Positions 1 to 7,623 of a stretch of 64,000 bases of DNA are shown piece after piece. A program made the position numbers and the translations under genes. The stretch comes from Austwickia sp. TVS 96-490-7B (GTDB taxonomy: Bacteria; Actinomycetota; Actinomycetes; Actinomycetales; Dermatophilaceae), in the NCBI RefSeq assembly GCF_019331795.1, contig NZ_JAHPZL010000003.1:161888-225887 (forward strand). The letters run 5' to 3'. Every line of letters begins with the position of its first letter. Position 1 is the stretch's first letter. The notes under the pieces are model-generated. The model worked only from the letters and a program-made list of their open reading frames with translations. It searched no databases and was not told the DNA's origin.

Positions 1-740
1 ACCCCACCAGGAAGACCACCACCAAACCCACTCCCAGCTCCATGGCCTAACCCACCACCACCAGAAACCCACCCTCCAGACCCAGCACCCAGGCCACCGC
101 CATCCCCCGCAACCCCTGTACCGCCATGCCGGTCCGTCAACGACGCCACCTCAAAACCCGACCCGCCGCCACTCCCCAACGACGCCGCTGGTGCCGCCGA
201 ATCCCTCGCCTCAGAAATCGCAGGCCACCCCACCCCTGAAACCCGATCCCGATACCCCTCCGATTTCTCCACCAGCTCCTTCACCTTGCCGAGCACCTTC
301 TTCCGGTCCTCGTCGGCCTGCCGCACCTGGCTGTCATACTCCCGGTCCCAATACCACTGCGTCAGCCACGAATGCCTCGTCTTCAACCCCGCATCAGGAA
401 CTTTCACCTCCATCGACGCAATCTGATCACGCAACTCACCCATGTCTTTGCCCATCGCGCCCGCAGTATCACCCACTTTTGTCGACCTATCAGCCACATC
501 CGCACCTAAGCGGGCCATATCCACATTCGCATCAAAAGCCGAATCTGAGGCTGTCCCCACCCAACCCCCCAAACGCAACGACCTCATGTCCCGCATAAAA
601 TCAATAAACGAATCCACCAATACTGTCTGCGAACCATGAAAGTGATCCATCGCTTTCGCGATCTCCCCGGGATTCACCGACGCCACCATCGCCTTCAGCT
701 TCTGCCCGTCAATCCCGTCGTACTTTGCCATGTCAGCCAT
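1..740 (-). CDS. WXG100/ESX-type secreted protein, partial (3' end beyond left edge)
   Basis: I translated this strand by hand: the frame is open from the ATG at 740 down to base 1 with no stop, so the C-terminus lies outside the window. The first ~110 residues look helical and contain a W-V-G motif in the stretch LRLGGWVGTASDSAF, the hallmark of WXG100/ESAT-6-like and PPE-like type VII secretion substrates. A charged helical stretch follows (W-L-T-Q-W-Y-W, then K/E-rich), then a Gly/Ser-rich tail. Known: such proteins leave through ESX/T7SS as helical hairpins. Inferred: this is a longer substrate or scaffold with a low-complexity tail. The start is uncertain, because ATGs at 740 and 731 are possible and the frame stays open upstream to 956 with GTG codons. 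No EccC ATPase or second WXG gene is visible in the window. Confidence 0.75.
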   Translation of the reverse strand, partial: MADMAKYDGIDGQKLKAMVASVNPGEIAKAMDHFHGSQTVLVDSFIDFMRDMRSLRLGGWVGTASDSAFDANVDMARLGADVADRSTKVGDTAGAMGKDMGELRDQIASMEVKVPDAGLKTRHSWLTQWYWDREYDSQVRQADEDRKKVLGKVKELVEKSEGYRDRVSGVGWPAISEARDSAAPAASLGSGGGSGFEVASLTDRHGGTGVAGDGGGLGAGSGGWVSGGGGLGHGAGSGFGGGLPGG

Positions 741-933
741 CAGTCCCCACGCTTCCTCTGAGCTCTCACACCAGCACACCAAGTCGAACGACCAACTCAC
801 AGCATCATGGCACGCCACCCCCGCAACGAACCGCCATTCACCCACACCACCGGCCACGGGCGGCCCCTCCGCATCGACGGCGTGGGCGCGCAGGGGTGCA
901 GCGACCCTGATGAGGGGCCTGTCCCCCGCTGAC

Positions 934-968
934 GTGACGACCTCAGCGAGACATCATGAGGTCGTCAC
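934..968. other. 12-bp perfect inverted repeat between the WXG100 gene and padR
   Basis: Left arm 934-945 (GTGACGACCTCA) and right arm 957-968 are exact reverse complements around an 11-nt loop. No T-run follows on either strand, so a classical intrinsic terminator is not clearly supported. It sits in the divergent region between the WXG100 gene and padR and could be a protein-binding site or an RNA hairpin. The rest of 741-1066 holds only the padR upstream palindromes. Confidence 0.5.
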
Positions 969-1022
969 ATGCTCAGGTGCTTAGCCCTGCGAAGCAGGCT
1001 CAAGTAATACCCTGGCTGCACC

Positions 1023-1069
1023 CACTAGTGTTGCTCAAATACTAGTAGGTATGCCACGCTAGTGGCGTG
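1023..1069 (+). promoter_or_regulatory. padR operator: Cluster of palindromes before padR (probable autoregulatory operator)
   Basis: Three symmetric elements lie immediately upstream of the padR start: CACTAGTG (1023-1030, fully palindromic), ATAC-N6-GTAT (1039-1052, centred on TAGTAG) and CACGC-TAGTG-GCGTG (1055-1069, overlapping the GTG start codon). PadR repressors commonly bind short AT-centred dyads at their own promoters, so autoregulation is the natural reading. Binding is inferred. Confidence 0.5.
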
Positions 1070-1405
1070 ACCACCATCGATAAGGTCAGTCCGGTCAGCA
1101 AGGCACTCACACCCGTCGCAGCACTATTTCTGCTGATGGACGCCCCGGACTACGGCTACTCCTTAATTCAACGACTCAAACGGGAGGGCTTTAGACACGT
1201 ACAAGCAGGGGTGCTATATCCCCAGCTGAGAGCGCTGGAAGCTGAGGGGTACCTCGATTCAGAATGGCATGTTGCTAGTCAAGGGCCGCCGCGTAAAATC
1301 TATCGATTGACTACTCAGGGGCACGAGTTTGCCCGCCAGCAAAAAAAGCAGATCGTTGACACCATGCAGAGTTTTTACCGCATCTCTGGAGAGGCGAACA
1401 GCTGA
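1067..1405 (+). CDS. PadR family transcriptional regulator
   Basis: A 112-residue protein consisting of a PadR winged helix-turn-helix with a short C-terminal helix, so a PadR-s2-like short form. Diagnostic segments are LTPVAALFLLMDAPDYGYSL near residue 14, then the recognition-helix region GVLYPQLRALEAEGYL and the wing (PPRKIYRLTTQG). Such proteins act as dimeric repressors that respond to small molecules, often controlling exporters. It starts with GTG and reads away from the WXG100 gene. Its base composition looks more AT-rich than the surrounding genes, and no partner transporter adjoins it, which hints at acquisition or loss of its target. The inducer is unknown. Confidence 0.85.
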   Translation: MTTIDKVSPVSKALTPVAALFLLMDAPDYGYSLIQRLKREGFRHVQAGVLYPQLRALEAEGYLDSEWHVASQGPPRKIYRLTTQGHEFARQQKKQIVDTMQSFYRISGEANS

Positions 1406-1779
1406 CAGCGTTACCCGTGATCCTTTTATCCTTTAGGCATTATTAACGAGCTCTTACCCCCGGAGTGAGTTGTGCCCCGAATATGCTCATGACCTGCAGG
1501 TTTGCAGATTTCTGACAAGGTAATAAATTCCTCGTGAATAACGCCCTTTTGATGCAAATATAAAAATTCATAGGTCACAGACCCATTCGGCATGCAATTT
1601 ACTGCAGATGCAATCGTTTGCGAAAAACATTCTCAGGCTTGGCACCATTGTGAAACTGTGCGCCACAGCAGTAGGGACATAAAGACATCCCCGCCATAAT
1701 CACGCAGAGCAGCACCATCAACACCCCGTGGCAAACCTCATGGTGTTGCGGTGCGAAACCTCGCGATCCCTGATATCCG
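1406..1779. other. AT-richer intergenic stretch between padR and the acyltransferase/Nudix gene
   Basis: No well-supported gene. On the minus strand, about 1599-1727 can encode a ~40-residue peptide with a hydrophobic start and a CPYCC motif. It has no clear ribosome-binding site and may be chance or the remnant of a small membrane protein. A short direct repeat of the type AAAGGAT/AAAAGGAT (minus strand) lies near 1420-1435. Confidence 0.3.
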
Positions 1780-3006
1780 CTACCGACGACGTACCCGAGT
1801 GGGCGTGGGACGCTCGCCTTCGTCACGGTGCCGCCACGGAGTGGCCGGTCGGCCCTGCATGAGCAGGTCACCAAGGACGTGTGCGAGTCGACCCGGGGAG
1901 AAGACGACAGCTTCAGCAGCTGGGTCGTTGTCGTGGCGACGTTGAGCTTCGGCGATCTCGTCGAGATGCCACCAGCGCACCGCTTCGACGTACCCCTCAA
2001 GACGCAACGCGCCCACGTCGAGATCAACCAGATCAGCGTCGACGCCGGTGACTTCGAGCAGATGATAGGTGTCTCGGGTGCCGTCGTACTCCTCGTCGGG
2101 TTGCAGCGTCTCGCGCACCCAGACGGGATCACCGACGCCGTCGACGTGCAGCCCGGACGCTTTTTCGATCTCGTCAAGGAGGATCACCCCGGGGTCGTCG
2201 TCGATGGATACCTCCGCCCCGGGGCACGCCCACACTCCAGCCGGGAATTCGACATCTTCCGCGGCCCGGAAATGCATGAGCAGGACGCGTCCGTGCTCGT
2301 CAGCGATGACAGCTCGTACGGCGTCCCGCAGTCGCGGCAAGTCCACGCCTGCGGCGCGACGGACCCGCTCCACCTCAGGATCGCGGCTACGGACCACCCG
2401 GGCGGGGGCTCCCACGATCACCGCGTGTGGTGGGAAGTCTCCCCGAACGACGGAGGCGGCGCCGACGACGCTGCCAGAGCCGATACGGGTGCCGCGGGTG
2501 ACGGCGACTTTGGTGCCTAGCCAGACGTCGTCACCGATCCGCACTGGGGTTTTGACGATGCCCTGGTCTTTGATGGGGATATCCAGTCGCGTGGTGACAT
2601 GGTCGAAGTCGCACAGGTAAACATCATCACCAAACAGGCAGGCGTCGCCGATCTCCACGTCAAGCCAGGTGTTGACGGTGCAGCGTCGCCCGAAGACGGT
2701 CTTCGCACCGACCCGCAGCGTCCCTTCGTGACAGCGAAGGCTGGTCCCTGCCCCCACATGCACCCACGGTCCGATGATGATCCGTCCGTAGCCGCGTCGC
2801 ACCTCAATGGTCACGTCCTCGCGGAGAAAACACGGCCCCAGGAAGGTGACATCCGGGTAGCGGGCCTTGATCGCTGCCATCCGGGCGTACGACGCGAGGT
2901 GTTCCGGGCGCACCGCACCGCGGGAGATCGCCCACCGCGCCGCGGACCATGTCCGGTGTCGTCCCTCACCGTTGCCTCTCGGTCCGTCGGCACTGCTCGT
3001 GCCCAC
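1780..3006 (-). CDS. Fusion: hexapeptide-repeat acyltransferase + Nudix-like domain
   Basis: 408 residues. About residues 45-215 form a left-handed beta-helix acyltransferase: repeated [I/V]-G-x-x-x hexapeptides (IIIGPWVHVGAG, VFGRRC, IGDDVWLG), the His of a C-D-F-D-H segment, and the usual closing region PPHAVIVGAPARVVRS. About 225-375 resembles a Nudix hydrolase fold (VRAVIADEHGRVLLMHF, then FPAGVWACPGAEV), but the Nudix box is eroded: DEIEKASGL stands where REUXEEXGU is expected, so hydrolase activity is doubtful. A GTG start overlaps the hydratase stop by one base (TAGTG), indicating translational coupling. The first half could acetylate a sugar or small molecule. The second half may be a sensing or regulatory domain. 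Confidence 0.8.
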   Translation of the reverse strand: MGTSSADGPRGNGEGRHRTWSAARWAISRGAVRPEHLASYARMAAIKARYPDVTFLGPCFLREDVTIEVRRGYGRIIIGPWVHVGAGTSLRCHEGTLRVGAKTVFGRRCTVNTWLDVEIGDACLFGDDVYLCDFDHVTTRLDIPIKDQGIVKTPVRIGDDVWLGTKVAVTRGTRIGSGSVVGAASVVRGDFPPHAVIVGAPARVVRSRDPEVERVRRAAGVDLPRLRDAVRAVIADEHGRVLLMHFRAAEDVEFPAGVWACPGAEVSIDDDPGVILLDEIEKASGLHVDGVGDPVWVRETLQPDEEYDGTRDTYHLLEVTGVDADLVDLDVGALRLEGYVEAVRWWHLDEIAEAQRRHDNDPAAEAVVFSPGRLAHVLGDLLMQGRPATPWRHRDEGERPTPTRVRRR

Positions 3007-3785
3007 TATTTGCCCTCGAAACGGGCCTTCCCCGGTCCTTCGGTGACGAAGGAGTCCATTCCGGTCCGGGCGTCTTGGGTGGCGAAGATCCCCGCAAACA
3101 GCATCGCTTCGATCGCGGCACCGGAGTCAAGGTCCACGTCGAGGCCCCGGTCGATGGCTTCCTTCGCATGTCGGATCGCGACCGCAGGTCCGCCGACATA
3201 GCGTGACATCCGTTCCCGCGCGAGCGCATAGACCTCGCCGGGGGCGGTGATGTCGTCGACGAGGCCGATGCGCAGGGCTTCGTCGGCGGTGACATGTCGG
3301 CCGGTGAAGATCATGTCTTTGGCGCGGGCTGGGCCGATCAGCCGCGGTAGGCGTTGTGATCCGCCAGCACCGGGGATCAGCCCGAGCATCACTTCGGGTT
3401 GGCCGAGCCGTGCGTTGCTGGCGGCGTAACGAAAATCACAGGCTAAGGCGAGTTCGCATCCGGCGCCGAGGGCGTATCCCTCGATGGCTGCCACTGTGGG
3501 TTTGCCGATGCGTGCCACTGCGGTGGTGCAACCACCAACATGTTTGGCCCGGGCCACCATGTCGACATATGACATGTGTTGCATCTCTTTGACATCGGCG
3601 CCAGCGGCGAAGACTCGCTCCCCGCCGTACACGATCACCGCGGCGATGTCCTCGCGCTCGTCCGCCTGGGCGGCGCAGGCCGCGATCGCATCCTGGACCG
3701 CGGCATCCAGAGGATTCATCGTCGGTCTGTCGATGCGGATGGTGCCGATCCCGTCGGCGACCTCCAGGCGGACGAACGCGGTCAT
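3006..3785 (-). CDS. Enoyl-CoA hydratase/isomerase (crotonase family)
   Basis: 259 residues, the usual length for a monofunctional crotonase. The oxyanion-hole region (RVFAAGADVKEM) and both catalytic glutamates expected for hydratases are present, in GYALGAGCELALACDFRYA and QPEVMLGLIPGAGG. The predicted reaction is hydration of trans-2-enoyl-CoA to 3-hydroxyacyl-CoA in beta-oxidation or a synthetic short-chain route. It is the middle gene of an operon: one base separates it from the YbjN-like gene upstream and it overlaps the acyltransferase/Nudix gene by one base. It could supply the hydratase step for the thiolase, dehydrogenase and Ccr enzymes encoded 40 kb away, but that is inference. 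Chain-length preference cannot be read from sequence. Confidence 0.88.
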   Translation of the reverse strand: MTAFVRLEVADGIGTIRIDRPTMNPLDAAVQDAIAACAAQADEREDIAAVIVYGGERVFAAGADVKEMQHMSYVDMVARAKHVGGCTTAVARIGKPTVAAIEGYALGAGCELALACDFRYAASNARLGQPEVMLGLIPGAGGSQRLPRLIGPARAKDMIFTGRHVTADEALRIGLVDDITAPGEVYALARERMSRYVGGPAVAIRHAKEAIDRGLDVDLDSGAAIEAMLFAGIFATQDARTGMDSFVTEGPGKARFEGK

Positions 3786-3786
3786 G

Positions 3787-4245
3787 TCAGGCCTGGCCTT
3801 CGCCGAACGGGTCGCGGCCGAGCATCAGCTCGTGCCACACCTGCACGGCCTGCAGCACCAGCTGGGTGAGCAGGGTGGAGATCATCTTCGGGTCGCTGTC
3901 GGGCATGCAGATCTGCTCAGCGGTGACGAAGAGGGTTTCATTGTTCAGACCGACTTTGACGACGTTCAGTCGCAACGTCAGTTCGTTGCATCGCTGCAGG
4001 CGAACCAGTTCGTCCTTGGGCAGCGCTTCGTCGATCTGCCACTGGCCGAAGACGCGCAGCAGGGGCACGTCGCCTTCGAAGCAGTGCACGAACAATTGTT
4101 GCCCGTTGACCTTGAAGGCGATGTCGCCGTCGGAGTCGATATCGGGGCGGAAACCTTCATCCTGAAGGGCGTCTAGGACACGGCCGCGGAGGGGGTGCTC
4201 GTCGGCGGGCGGAGGGAAATTCGGAAGACTCGTCGGATCACTCAT
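3787..4245 (-). CDS. YbjN domain protein (type III secretion chaperone-like fold)
   Basis: 152 residues from the ATG at 4245. I rejected the longer frame upstream because its first 77 residues are low-complexity and cross the divergent promoter region. The protein has the alternating pattern of actinobacterial YbjN proteins: an N-terminal helix (LRGRVLDALQDEGF), a beta segment with an aromatic core (DIAFKVNGQQLFVHCF), ELVRLQRCNELTLRLNVVKVGL, and a C-terminal helix ending VWHELMLGRDPF. The family has a secretion-chaperone-like alpha/beta fold and no established enzymatic role. It leads the operon with the enoyl-CoA hydratase and is divergent from glgX, with ~190 bp between the start codons. 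Confidence 0.8.
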   Translation of the reverse strand: MSDPTSLPNFPPPADEHPLRGRVLDALQDEGFRPDIDSDGDIAFKVNGQQLFVHCFEGDVPLLRVFGQWQIDEALPKDELVRLQRCNELTLRLNVVKVGLNNETLFVTAEQICMPDSDPKMISTLLTQLVLQAVQVWHELMLGRDPFGEGQA

Positions 4246-4436
4246 GGGCCCAAGGTAGTCGTGCCGCGGTGGCCGACACCAGCGTGACACTCGTCCATCA
4301 CCGGTCGTCTCTGGCTGTCTCGCTGTGAACAGGTGATCTCCGAGGTGTGGGATGTCTCGGCGTGTGGAGTGCCATCGAGCGCTGGGAGTGGCGTGCTCTC
4401 GCACCGAGTTCGCTGTCGTGCAGATAGGCTGCCCTG

Positions 4437-6572
4437 GTGCGCCCACACCCGGATCTTCCACCGCTCCTGGGGTCACGCCCCACGACCGACGGCACCGGAT
4501 TCGCAGTTTTCGCCTCCCAGGCGGAGGCTGTGGAGCTGTGCCTCTTTGATGCCGACGACGTCCATGGGGACTCTGAGCGTCGGATTGAGCTGGCTGATCG
4601 GATCCACGGGGTGTGGTTTGGTCATGTGCCTGGGGTGGGCGCTGGGCAACGTTATGGGTATCGCGTGCACGGTGGCTGGCGCCCCGAGCATGGCCAGCGG
4701 CACAACCCGCACAAACTCCTTGTCGACCCTTATGCGCGCGCCGTCGCCGGTGATGTTGAAGTCGGTCCGCAAATTTTTGGGCATGTGGTGGGGCCTGATC
4801 TGATCGGTGCTGGCGATCTGATGGATGATCGGGATTCCGCGCCGTATGTCCCGCGGAGCGTCGTCGTCGATGACAGTTTCGATTGGGCTGGTGATCCGTC
4901 TGCGGCGGAGCGTCGGATCCGGTGGAACGACAGCGTCATTTATGAGGCGCATGTGCGCGGCGCGACGATGACTCATCCGGGGATCCCGGCGGAGTTGCGG
5001 GGCACGTACGCCGGGATCGCGCATCCAGCGTTTGTGGAGCATCTGCAGCGGATCGGTGCCACCACGCTTGAGTTGTTGCCGGTGCACGCGTTCACGTCTG
5101 AGCCGCGCTTGAGTCAGGTGGGTTCTGGTTTAAGCAATTACTGGGGGTATAACACGCTCGGGTTCTTTGCTCCGCACCTGCCGTACGCCGCGAACCGTGA
5201 CCCGTTGGGGGCGGTCACGGAGTTCAAGACGATGGTGCGCACCCTCCACGCCCACGGCATCGAGGTGATCCTCGACGTGGTCTACAACCACACCTGTGAG
5301 CAGAGTCAACTCGGCCCGACCTTGTCCTGGCGGGGGCTGGACAACGAGACGTATTACCGCATTGATGAACGCGGCCATGACATTGACGTCACAGGGTGCG
5401 GCAACACCCTTGACACCCGGCACCCAATGGTGACTCGGATGATCTTGGATTCGTTGCGCTATTGGGCGACGGAGTGTCACGTCGATGGTTTCCGTTTTGA
5501 TTTAGCTGTCGCATTGGGTCGGGGTCACAGCCACGACTTCACCATCCACCACCCGTTCTTCGTGGCGGCGAAAACCGATCCGGTGCTGTCCCGCAGCAAA
5601 CTCATCGCCGAACCATGGGATTGCGGTGTCCACGGGTGGCGCACGGGTCAGTTCCATCCGCCCTTTATCGAATGGAATGATCGTTTCCGCGACACCACCC
5701 GCACCTTCTGGCTGACGGACATGGCAGCCTCGGAATATCGCGGGCACGGCGTACGAGAACTCGCGACGCGAATGGCCGGCAGCCAAGATTTGTTTTGCCA
5801 TGACGACCGTGGTCCGCTGGCCAGCGTCAACTATGTCGCTTCCCACGACGGGTTCACCGCTGCGGACATGGTGTCGTACAACTACAAGCACAACGAAGCC
5901 AACGGGGAAAACAACCGAGACGGCCACGACGACAACAGGTCCTTCAACCACGGCGTCGAAGGCCCCAGCAGCGATGCGAAAACGCTCAGCGACCGACGTC
6001 GCAGCATCCGCAACCTGTTGGCGACGACATTGCTGGCCACTGGGGTGCCGATGATCTGCGCCGGTGATGAGATCGGTCGCACCCAGGGCGGCAACAACAA
6101 TGCCTACTGTCAGGACAATGAGACCAGTTGGATCGACTGGCAGCTGGAGCAGTGGCAGGAAGACCTCGCCGACACTGTCGGTTTCCTCACGCAGCTACGT
6201 AAAGCCCATCGAGTTTTCCGGCAGGGCAGCTTCTTCAGCACGCATCCTCGCCCCGGTGACGGTCGGGTCGACTTGCTGTGGTTTGGCCGGTACGGCGAGC
6301 CGATGACCAGTCAGTCCTGGGAGGATCCCCGCTGCCGCGTATTGCAGATGCTCTTGCTGGGCGATGACGACGTCTCTGCGTCGTTCCTGCTGGTCTTCCA
6401 GGGCAAACATGACCCGGAGGATGTGACCTTGCCACCGCTCTCGCAGGGGCGTGTCTATGACCTGTTGTGGGATTCGAGTTGGTCTCGTCCCGCTCGGGAT
6501 GGCGGCTTGATCGACCCCGGACACACTGCACGGGTCGAAGCAGCGACCATGCAGGTCTATCAGGTGGTGTGA
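4437..6572 (+). CDS. glgX: Glycogen debranching enzyme GlgX (GH13 isoamylase type)
   Basis: 711 residues, a full-length GlgX. An N-terminal CBM48 domain (~1-130) precedes the GH13 barrel. Catalytic landmarks: VILDVVYNHTCE (first conserved His region), GFRFDLAVALG with the nucleophile Asp, LIAEPWD with the acid/base Glu, and the SHDGF region with the transition-state Asp. The NEANGENNRDG loop is typical of GlgX. It hydrolyses alpha-1,6 branches of limit dextrins left by glycogen phosphorylase. GTG start with a weak ribosome-binding site. It stands alone, divergent from the YbjN operon and convergent with marR, but functionally belongs with glgP and the glgE operon further right. Confidence 0.95.
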   Translation: MRPHPDLPPLLGSRPTTDGTGFAVFASQAEAVELCLFDADDVHGDSERRIELADRIHGVWFGHVPGVGAGQRYGYRVHGGWRPEHGQRHNPHKLLVDPYARAVAGDVEVGPQIFGHVVGPDLIGAGDLMDDRDSAPYVPRSVVVDDSFDWAGDPSAAERRIRWNDSVIYEAHVRGATMTHPGIPAELRGTYAGIAHPAFVEHLQRIGATTLELLPVHAFTSEPRLSQVGSGLSNYWGYNTLGFFAPHLPYAANRDPLGAVTEFKTMVRTLHAHGIEVILDVVYNHTCEQSQLGPTLSWRGLDNETYYRIDERGHDIDVTGCGNTLDTRHPMVTRMILDSLRYWATECHVDGFRFDLAVALGRGHSHDFTIHHPFFVAAKTDPVLSRSKLIAEPWDCGVHGWRTGQFHPPFIEWNDRFRDTTRTFWLTDMAASEYRGHGVRELATRMAGSQDLFCHDDRGPLASVNYVASHDGFTAADMVSYNYKHNEANGENNRDGHDDNRSFNHGVEGPSSDAKTLSDRRRSIRNLLATTLLATGVPMICAGDEIGRTQGGNNNAYCQDNETSWIDWQLEQWQEDLADTVGFLTQLRKAHRVFRQGSFFSTHPRPGDGRVDLLWFGRYGEPMTSQSWEDPRCRVLQMLLLGDDDVSASFLLVFQGKHDPEDVTLPPLSQGRVYDLLWDSSWSRPARDGGLIDPGHTARVEAATMQVYQVV

Positions 6573-6588
6573 TCCCCGTGCGGTGGGC

Positions 6589-7173
6589 TCACCCTGGTGC
6601 GGGGCCGTGCGGCGGCCGGGTGGCCTGAGCGGCAGCGAGTAGGTCATTCAGGACGGCGGCCACGACGTCCAGGTCGTGGGGCTGGTAGCGCTGCAACTGT
6701 TGCTGCATCGCCTCCGACAGCGGACGGAACTGCGCCCGACTGGTGGCGCGCGCCTGCTCGGTCAGTTGCAGGACAGTTTTACGTCGATCTCCAGGGTGCG
6801 GTCGCCGACTGACATGTCCTGCTGATTCGAGTCGGTCGATGAGAGCGGTGGTGGCGGCCAGGGACAGTCCCAACGACTGTGCCAGGTCGGTGGGGGTGAC
6901 CTGTTTGCTATCGCGTGCTGCTCCCACCAGGACACCCAGCGCGATGACGTCGCTGCGATGATGACCGATGCTGCGCCCGACATCTTCGACGTACCGCTGC
7001 GTTTCTTCGGACAGCTCTCGCACCAGTTCGGTCACCGATCGTGGAGTGATGTGGTCAGGATCGGGGACTGAGACGTCGCGGTGAGGGGCCGCTGGGCATT
7101 GAGCTGATGCGGTGCACGCAGGGCGTTCTTCCCCGACCGGCGACCCGCCGGTCGATTGGTCTTGCCGTTTCAT
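6589..7173 (-). CDS. MarR family transcriptional regulator
   Basis: 194 residues from the ATG at 7173, which is preceded by AAGGA. A longer frame to 7221 would swallow the palindrome at 7180-7192. The first ~45 residues are probably disordered. A MarR winged helix follows: TPTDLAQSLGLSLAATTALIDRLESAGHVSRRPHPGDRRKTVLQLT is the recognition helix plus wing, with the conserved D-R-R-K. MarR dimers usually repress a divergent gene until a ligand binds. Here the divergent neighbour is the small membrane protein and lipid operon starting at 7252. That operon and marR itself are the likely targets. The ligand is unknown. Confidence 0.88.
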   Translation of the reverse strand: MKRQDQSTGGSPVGEERPACTASAQCPAAPHRDVSVPDPDHITPRSVTELVRELSEETQRYVEDVGRSIGHHRSDVIALGVLVGAARDSKQVTPTDLAQSLGLSLAATTALIDRLESAGHVSRRPHPGDRRKTVLQLTEQARATSRAQFRPLSEAMQQQLQRYQPHDLDVVAAVLNDLLAAAQATRPPHGPAPG

Positions 7174-7179
7174 GAATCC

Positions 7180-7192
7180 TTCGATGATCGAA
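7180..7192. promoter_or_regulatory. marR operator: Palindrome TTCGAT-G-ATCGAA, probable MarR operator
   Basis: A perfect 6+1+6 palindrome lies 7 bp upstream of the marR start codon and 59 bp before the divergent membrane-protein start at 7252. Size and position fit a MarR dimer site controlling both directions. No second copy is obvious nearby. Binding is inferred. Confidence 0.5.
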
Positions 7193-7251
7193 TCATATGG
7201 TGGTGTCACAGCTGACGTCACCCCTCGTCCCGGATGGAGAGGCCCGCAACG

Positions 7252-7623
7252 ATGCTACGAATCTCCCCCACACACGTCTTCGGATCACTGACTTTGGCCT
7301 ACGGTCTTTACACCCTCGCCCGCCCGTCGTCCCTGATCGATGCCACCCAATTGGATGGTGTCCTGCACCGACGTGGAGCTCAACTCATCGGAGTTCGTGA
7401 CACCATCTCCGGGCTGGCCCTCATGTTCACCCCCGCAGGGCCACCTCGACGTATCGCTCTCGCGACCCGTATCGGCTGCGATATCACCGATATCATCGGC
7501 TTTGGCGTCGTCTGTCCCCCAGCGACCAAGGCCAAAGCCCTCATCGCCGCCGGGGGCTGGGCCGTGGCGGGCCTCACCATTCTGGGCATCGACATGTCCG
7601 CCCCAGTCAGGTTCCACAGATGA
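7252..7623 (+). CDS. Small integral membrane protein (DUF4267-like)
   Basis: 123 residues. I chose the ATG at 7252 because GGAGAGG lies about ten bases upstream; the ATG at 7234 lacks this. Three to four hydrophobic segments are visible: THVFGSLTLAYGLYTLA, the region around ISGLALMF, ITDIIGFGVV and AAGGWAVAGLTILGI. The pattern with a central G-x-R-D motif (LIGVRDTISGLALM) resembles the DUF4267 group of actinobacterial membrane proteins of unknown function. It overlaps the flavoprotein start by 4 nt (ATGA), so it is the first gene of the lipid operon and probably under the divergent MarR regulator. No catalytic residues are recognisable. Confidence 0.65.
   Translation: MLRISPTHVFGSLTLAYGLYTLARPSSLIDATQLDGVLHRRGAQLIGVRDTISGLALMFTPAGPPRRIALATRIGCDITDIIGFGVVCPPATKAKALIAAGGWAVAGLTILGIDMSAPVRFHR

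Noticed and set aside
191-639. Plus-strand Pro/Ser/Thr-rich frames at the left edge
   Set aside because: They are antisense to the WXG100 gene, whose minus-strand frame encodes a coherent family motif; the plus-strand products are low-complexity.
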